NCBI GenBank assembly: GCA_905215145.1
Contig: CAJMOW010000008.1
Span: 1-32,997 of the forward strand
From: an uncultured bacterium
GTDB lineage: Bacteria; Bacillota_I; Bacilli_A; RF39; UBA660
Direction of reading: 5' to 3'
DNA: 32,997 bases
A model generated the notes under the pieces. The model was not told where the DNA came from and ran no database searches. It was given only the letters and a program-made list of their open reading frames with translations. The stretch's first letter is position 1, and each line of letters begins with the position of its first letter. Shown one piece after another: positions 31,111 to 32,997 of the stretch. The position numbers and the translations under genes are program-made.

Positions 31111-32571
31111 ATGCAGTTAGCAGAATTTATACATGAAAATTATAAAGATAATGAATACATAGCAAAAATGAATATACAAGCTAATAGACATAATGTAAGT
31201 ACATATCATTTTCAGTCTGCTAACTTAGCTTTAGTTCCGGGTGAAGTTGATACTTATATATCTATGAATCCAATGTCATGGAAAGACAGAAAAATCAAGA
31301 GAGACAAGCAGCATGTTAGTGCTTTAAGGTGGCTATACGTTGACTTGGATATTTATCGCTCTGATTATAGTGAATTAACTAAAGAACAAATATTGTGGAA
31401 TCTTGAGGAGGATTATTTTGGTACAAGAATGCCACATCCTACTTACATAGTTGATTCTGGTCGTGGAATGTATTTGTTGTGGAGAATTGATGAACATAAA
31501 TTAGCTTATCCTCGTTGGGTTAAAGTTCAAAATTATCTTACTAATTTGTTGCTTGAATATGGTGCTGATACATCTGTTGTGTCTGATTCTGCGAGGGTTT
31601 TAAGAGCGGTTGGTTCGATAAATTCTAAATCGAATACTAGAGTGGACATTATGAGAGCATATACTATGCGTGTCTATACTCTATATGATATTATGACACA
31701 ATATATGATTAATATTAAAATAAGTAATAAAAGTAAGAAAAAGACAACTAAGAATAGCTACAAAAATAATAAAATTATATATTACAATACTCCTTACACA
31801 TTAATTAACTCTCGCCTTATAGATTTAGAGAGGTTATTTGTTATGCATAGAGATTGCGATAACTCACATAGAGAGTGCATATTATTCTTATACAGATATT
31901 GGACTTTATGTGTTTCAGATGATACGGAATTAGCCTTAAATAAGACAATAGAACTAAATAATAGAATTACACATAAATTACCTTTAAAAGAAGTTATTAA
32001 AGCAACAAAAAGTGCAGAAAAATATTATAAAAACAATCAGTCACTTAAGTTTACTAATTTAAAACTTATTGACTTCCTGGCTATTTCGGAAAATGAGATG
32101 AAGGATCTAAGGACAATTATATCTAATAAAGAAAAGTTGAATCGTAAAAAAGATAGAAATAGAAAAAATTATCTAGCTAAACTAAAATTTGATGGGAAGG
32201 ACACTAAAGAAGTTGAAATTAAAAAACGTAGGATAAAAGAAATTCAATACATAAATGAAGGAAAAAAGGTACAAGAGATATGCTCACTTCTCAATATTTC
32301 AAAAAGTACTTTTTATGAAGATAAAAAATTTTTATCAAGCCTTAGCGAAAATGAAGTAAATGAAATTATTATAAGTGAGAAAATAATAGAAATAAACAAG
32401 AAAAATAACATTAAAGATACAGATAAGACAAATAACTCTATGATTCCAGAAAATTCAGCTCATGTATTAAGTGTACGTAGTACTATTTATTCTGGGGAGA
32501 TTGATTTTGAATTAGATACTATATTATCATCTAAACAATTAGATTATGTTCACTATATAAGATTTGGATAG
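31111..32571 (+). CDS. Primase-like replication protein with C-terminal HTH
   Basis: 486 residues. ATG 31111 is chosen because AAAGGAG (31095-31101) lies at optimal spacing; the in-frame ATG at 31045 falls in the leader inverted repeat. WLYVDLDIYRSDY at about 72-84 has the hhhDhD metal motif of archaeo-eukaryotic-type plasmid primases. YIVDSGRGMYLLWRI at about 113-127 and SDSARVLRAVGSINSKS at about 160-176 are the further active-site blocks. A basic linker follows. The C-terminus has an HTH at about 385-420 (IQYINEGKKVQEICSLLNIS then KSTFYEDKK). Such proteins prime or initiate replication of plasmids and integrative elements. It has its own promoter, attenuator and upstream repeats. Confidence 0.75.
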   Translation: MQLAEFIHENYKDNEYIAKMNIQANRHNVSTYHFQSANLALVPGEVDTYISMNPMSWKDRKIKRDKQHVSALRWLYVDLDIYRSDYSELTKEQILWNLEEDYFGTRMPHPTYIVDSGRGMYLLWRIDEHKLAYPRWVKVQNYLTNLLLEYGADTSVVSDSARVLRAVGSINSKSNTRVDIMRAYTMRVYTLYDIMTQYMINIKISNKSKKKTTKNSYKNNKIIYYNTPYTLINSRLIDLERLFVMHRDCDNSHRECILFLYRYWTLCVSDDTELALNKTIELNNRITHKLPLKEVIKATKSAEKYYKNNQSLKFTNLKLIDFLAISENEMKDLRTIISNKEKLNRKKDRNRKNYLAKLKFDGKDTKEVEIKKRRIKEIQYINEGKKVQEICSLLNISKSTFYEDKKFLSSLSENEVNEIIISEKIIEINKKNNIKDTDKTNNSMIPENSAHVLSVRSTIYSGEIDFELDTILSSKQLDYVHYIRFG

Positions 32572-32676
32572 TATTACTACTATGAAATATGATGAAGGGG
32601 TATTTAATAGAATCTAAAGAATTTATTTTATTAAATTGAAATGAGAGATATAGAAAGAAAGGAAAATGATTAATGC

Positions 32677-32997
32677 TCATTTTTCCCTATTTTCTTTGAT
32701 GTATTTATTGATTTCTAAAATTCTATTAAGTATAGGATTAATAAATTCCTGTTCTTTGCTTGTTAAACATATATATGAATCTAATAGTTGAGAGAGTGTT
32801 TCTGCGTTTTGTTTACTTAAATGGTAATCTGTTATTAAACAGTTTTCTATTGGGCTATTATTTAGAAATAGTAGTTCATTGCCATTTTGAAAACTTTCAG
32901 GATCAATATTGAAAGTTGAGTATATTTTTTCTAGAAGTTTATCATATAATTTATTTCTACCTATTTCGATAGCAGAGATACAACCTCGTGATACACC
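32677..32997 (-). CDS. XRE-family regulator, partial (5' end outside the window)
   Basis: 106 residues are visible, ending TGA at 32679-32677. The sequence begins in the recognition helix, GVSRGCISAIEIGRNKLYDK, continues LLEKIYSTFNIDPESF (end of an XRE HTH), and has a helical C-terminal region (LSKQNAETLSQLLDSYIC). It is convergent with the rep gene, with about 105 bp between and no clear terminator. The missing N-terminus would lie beyond 32997. It probably regulates the next module. Confidence 0.7.
   Translation of the reverse strand, partial: GVSRGCISAIEIGRNKLYDKLLEKIYSTFNIDPESFQNGNELLFLNNSPIENCLITDYHLSKQNAETLSQLLDSYICLTSKEQEFINPILNRILEINKYIKENREK

Noticed and set aside
32580..32700. Terminator between rep and the convergent regulator
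   Set aside because: Only an imperfect A-rich/T-rich pairing is present around 32655-32700, too weak to call.

Overview
The window is very AT-rich and coded mostly with A/T-ending codons, purine-rich Shine-Dalgarno sites and short intergenic gaps. The gene set is that of a conjugative element or conjugative plasmid from a low-GC Clostridia host, most likely Lachnospiraceae. That placement is inferred from composition and from the Tn1549/CTn-like gene content; no marker gene in the window proves it.

Layout. (1) 1-11.4 kb, + strand: a conjugation module. It holds the tail of an upstream gene, a pentapeptide-repeat-like protein, a VirB4 amino-terminal-like protein without an ATPase domain, a full VirB4-type ATPase, a membrane-anchored M23 endopeptidase, a possible DUF5688 protein, an HD phosphohydrolase-like protein, topoisomerase III and two small proteins. 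(2) 11.4-14.3 kb: a cargo pair (zeta-toxin-like kinase plus PHP phosphoesterase) behind a HAD-hydrolase remnant, then a small serine resolvase with dyad-symmetric sites upstream. (3) 14.3-15.7 kb, - strand: three small genes behind a consensus promoter, two of them with interrupted reading frames. (4) 15.9-28.6 kb, + strand: a DNA-processing and anti-restriction type block. It has a frameshifted small gene, a beta-class DNA methyltransferase, a second NPPF methyltransferase-like protein, a YodL-domain protein, a DpnD/PcfM-like protein, a protein made of four SpoVG domains, and a ~2,500-residue methyltransferase-helicase broken by a -1 frameshift between helicase motifs V and VI. (5) 28.7-30.7 kb: an XRE regulator, a second possible regulator and an unknown acidic protein. 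(6) 30.7-32.6 kb: a replication-control region with divergent promoters sharing one -35 region, four 7-bp tandem repeats, a 20-bp palindrome, a terminator-bounded candidate antisense-direction RNA and an attenuator-like hairpin ahead of a primase-like replication protein. (7) The right edge has a partial XRE regulator on the - strand.

How the parts fit: VirB4 and the M23 hydrolase would build the mating channel and open the wall. Topoisomerase III, the methyltransferases, the giant helicase and the small LtrC/YodL/DpnD-type proteins would process and protect incoming DNA. The primase-like Rep and its upstream repeats would give autonomous replication, and the resolvase would resolve multimers.

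The most notable observations are a second, SD-preceded TnpV-like gene written in another frame inside the giant helicase gene, the quadruple SpoVG array, the replication-control region with its candidate small RNA, the VirB4-like protein without an ATPase domain, and a set of interrupted reading frames that may mean either decay or sequence error. No relaxase, coupling protein, tyrosine integrase, rRNA, tRNA or CRISPR array was seen in the window.
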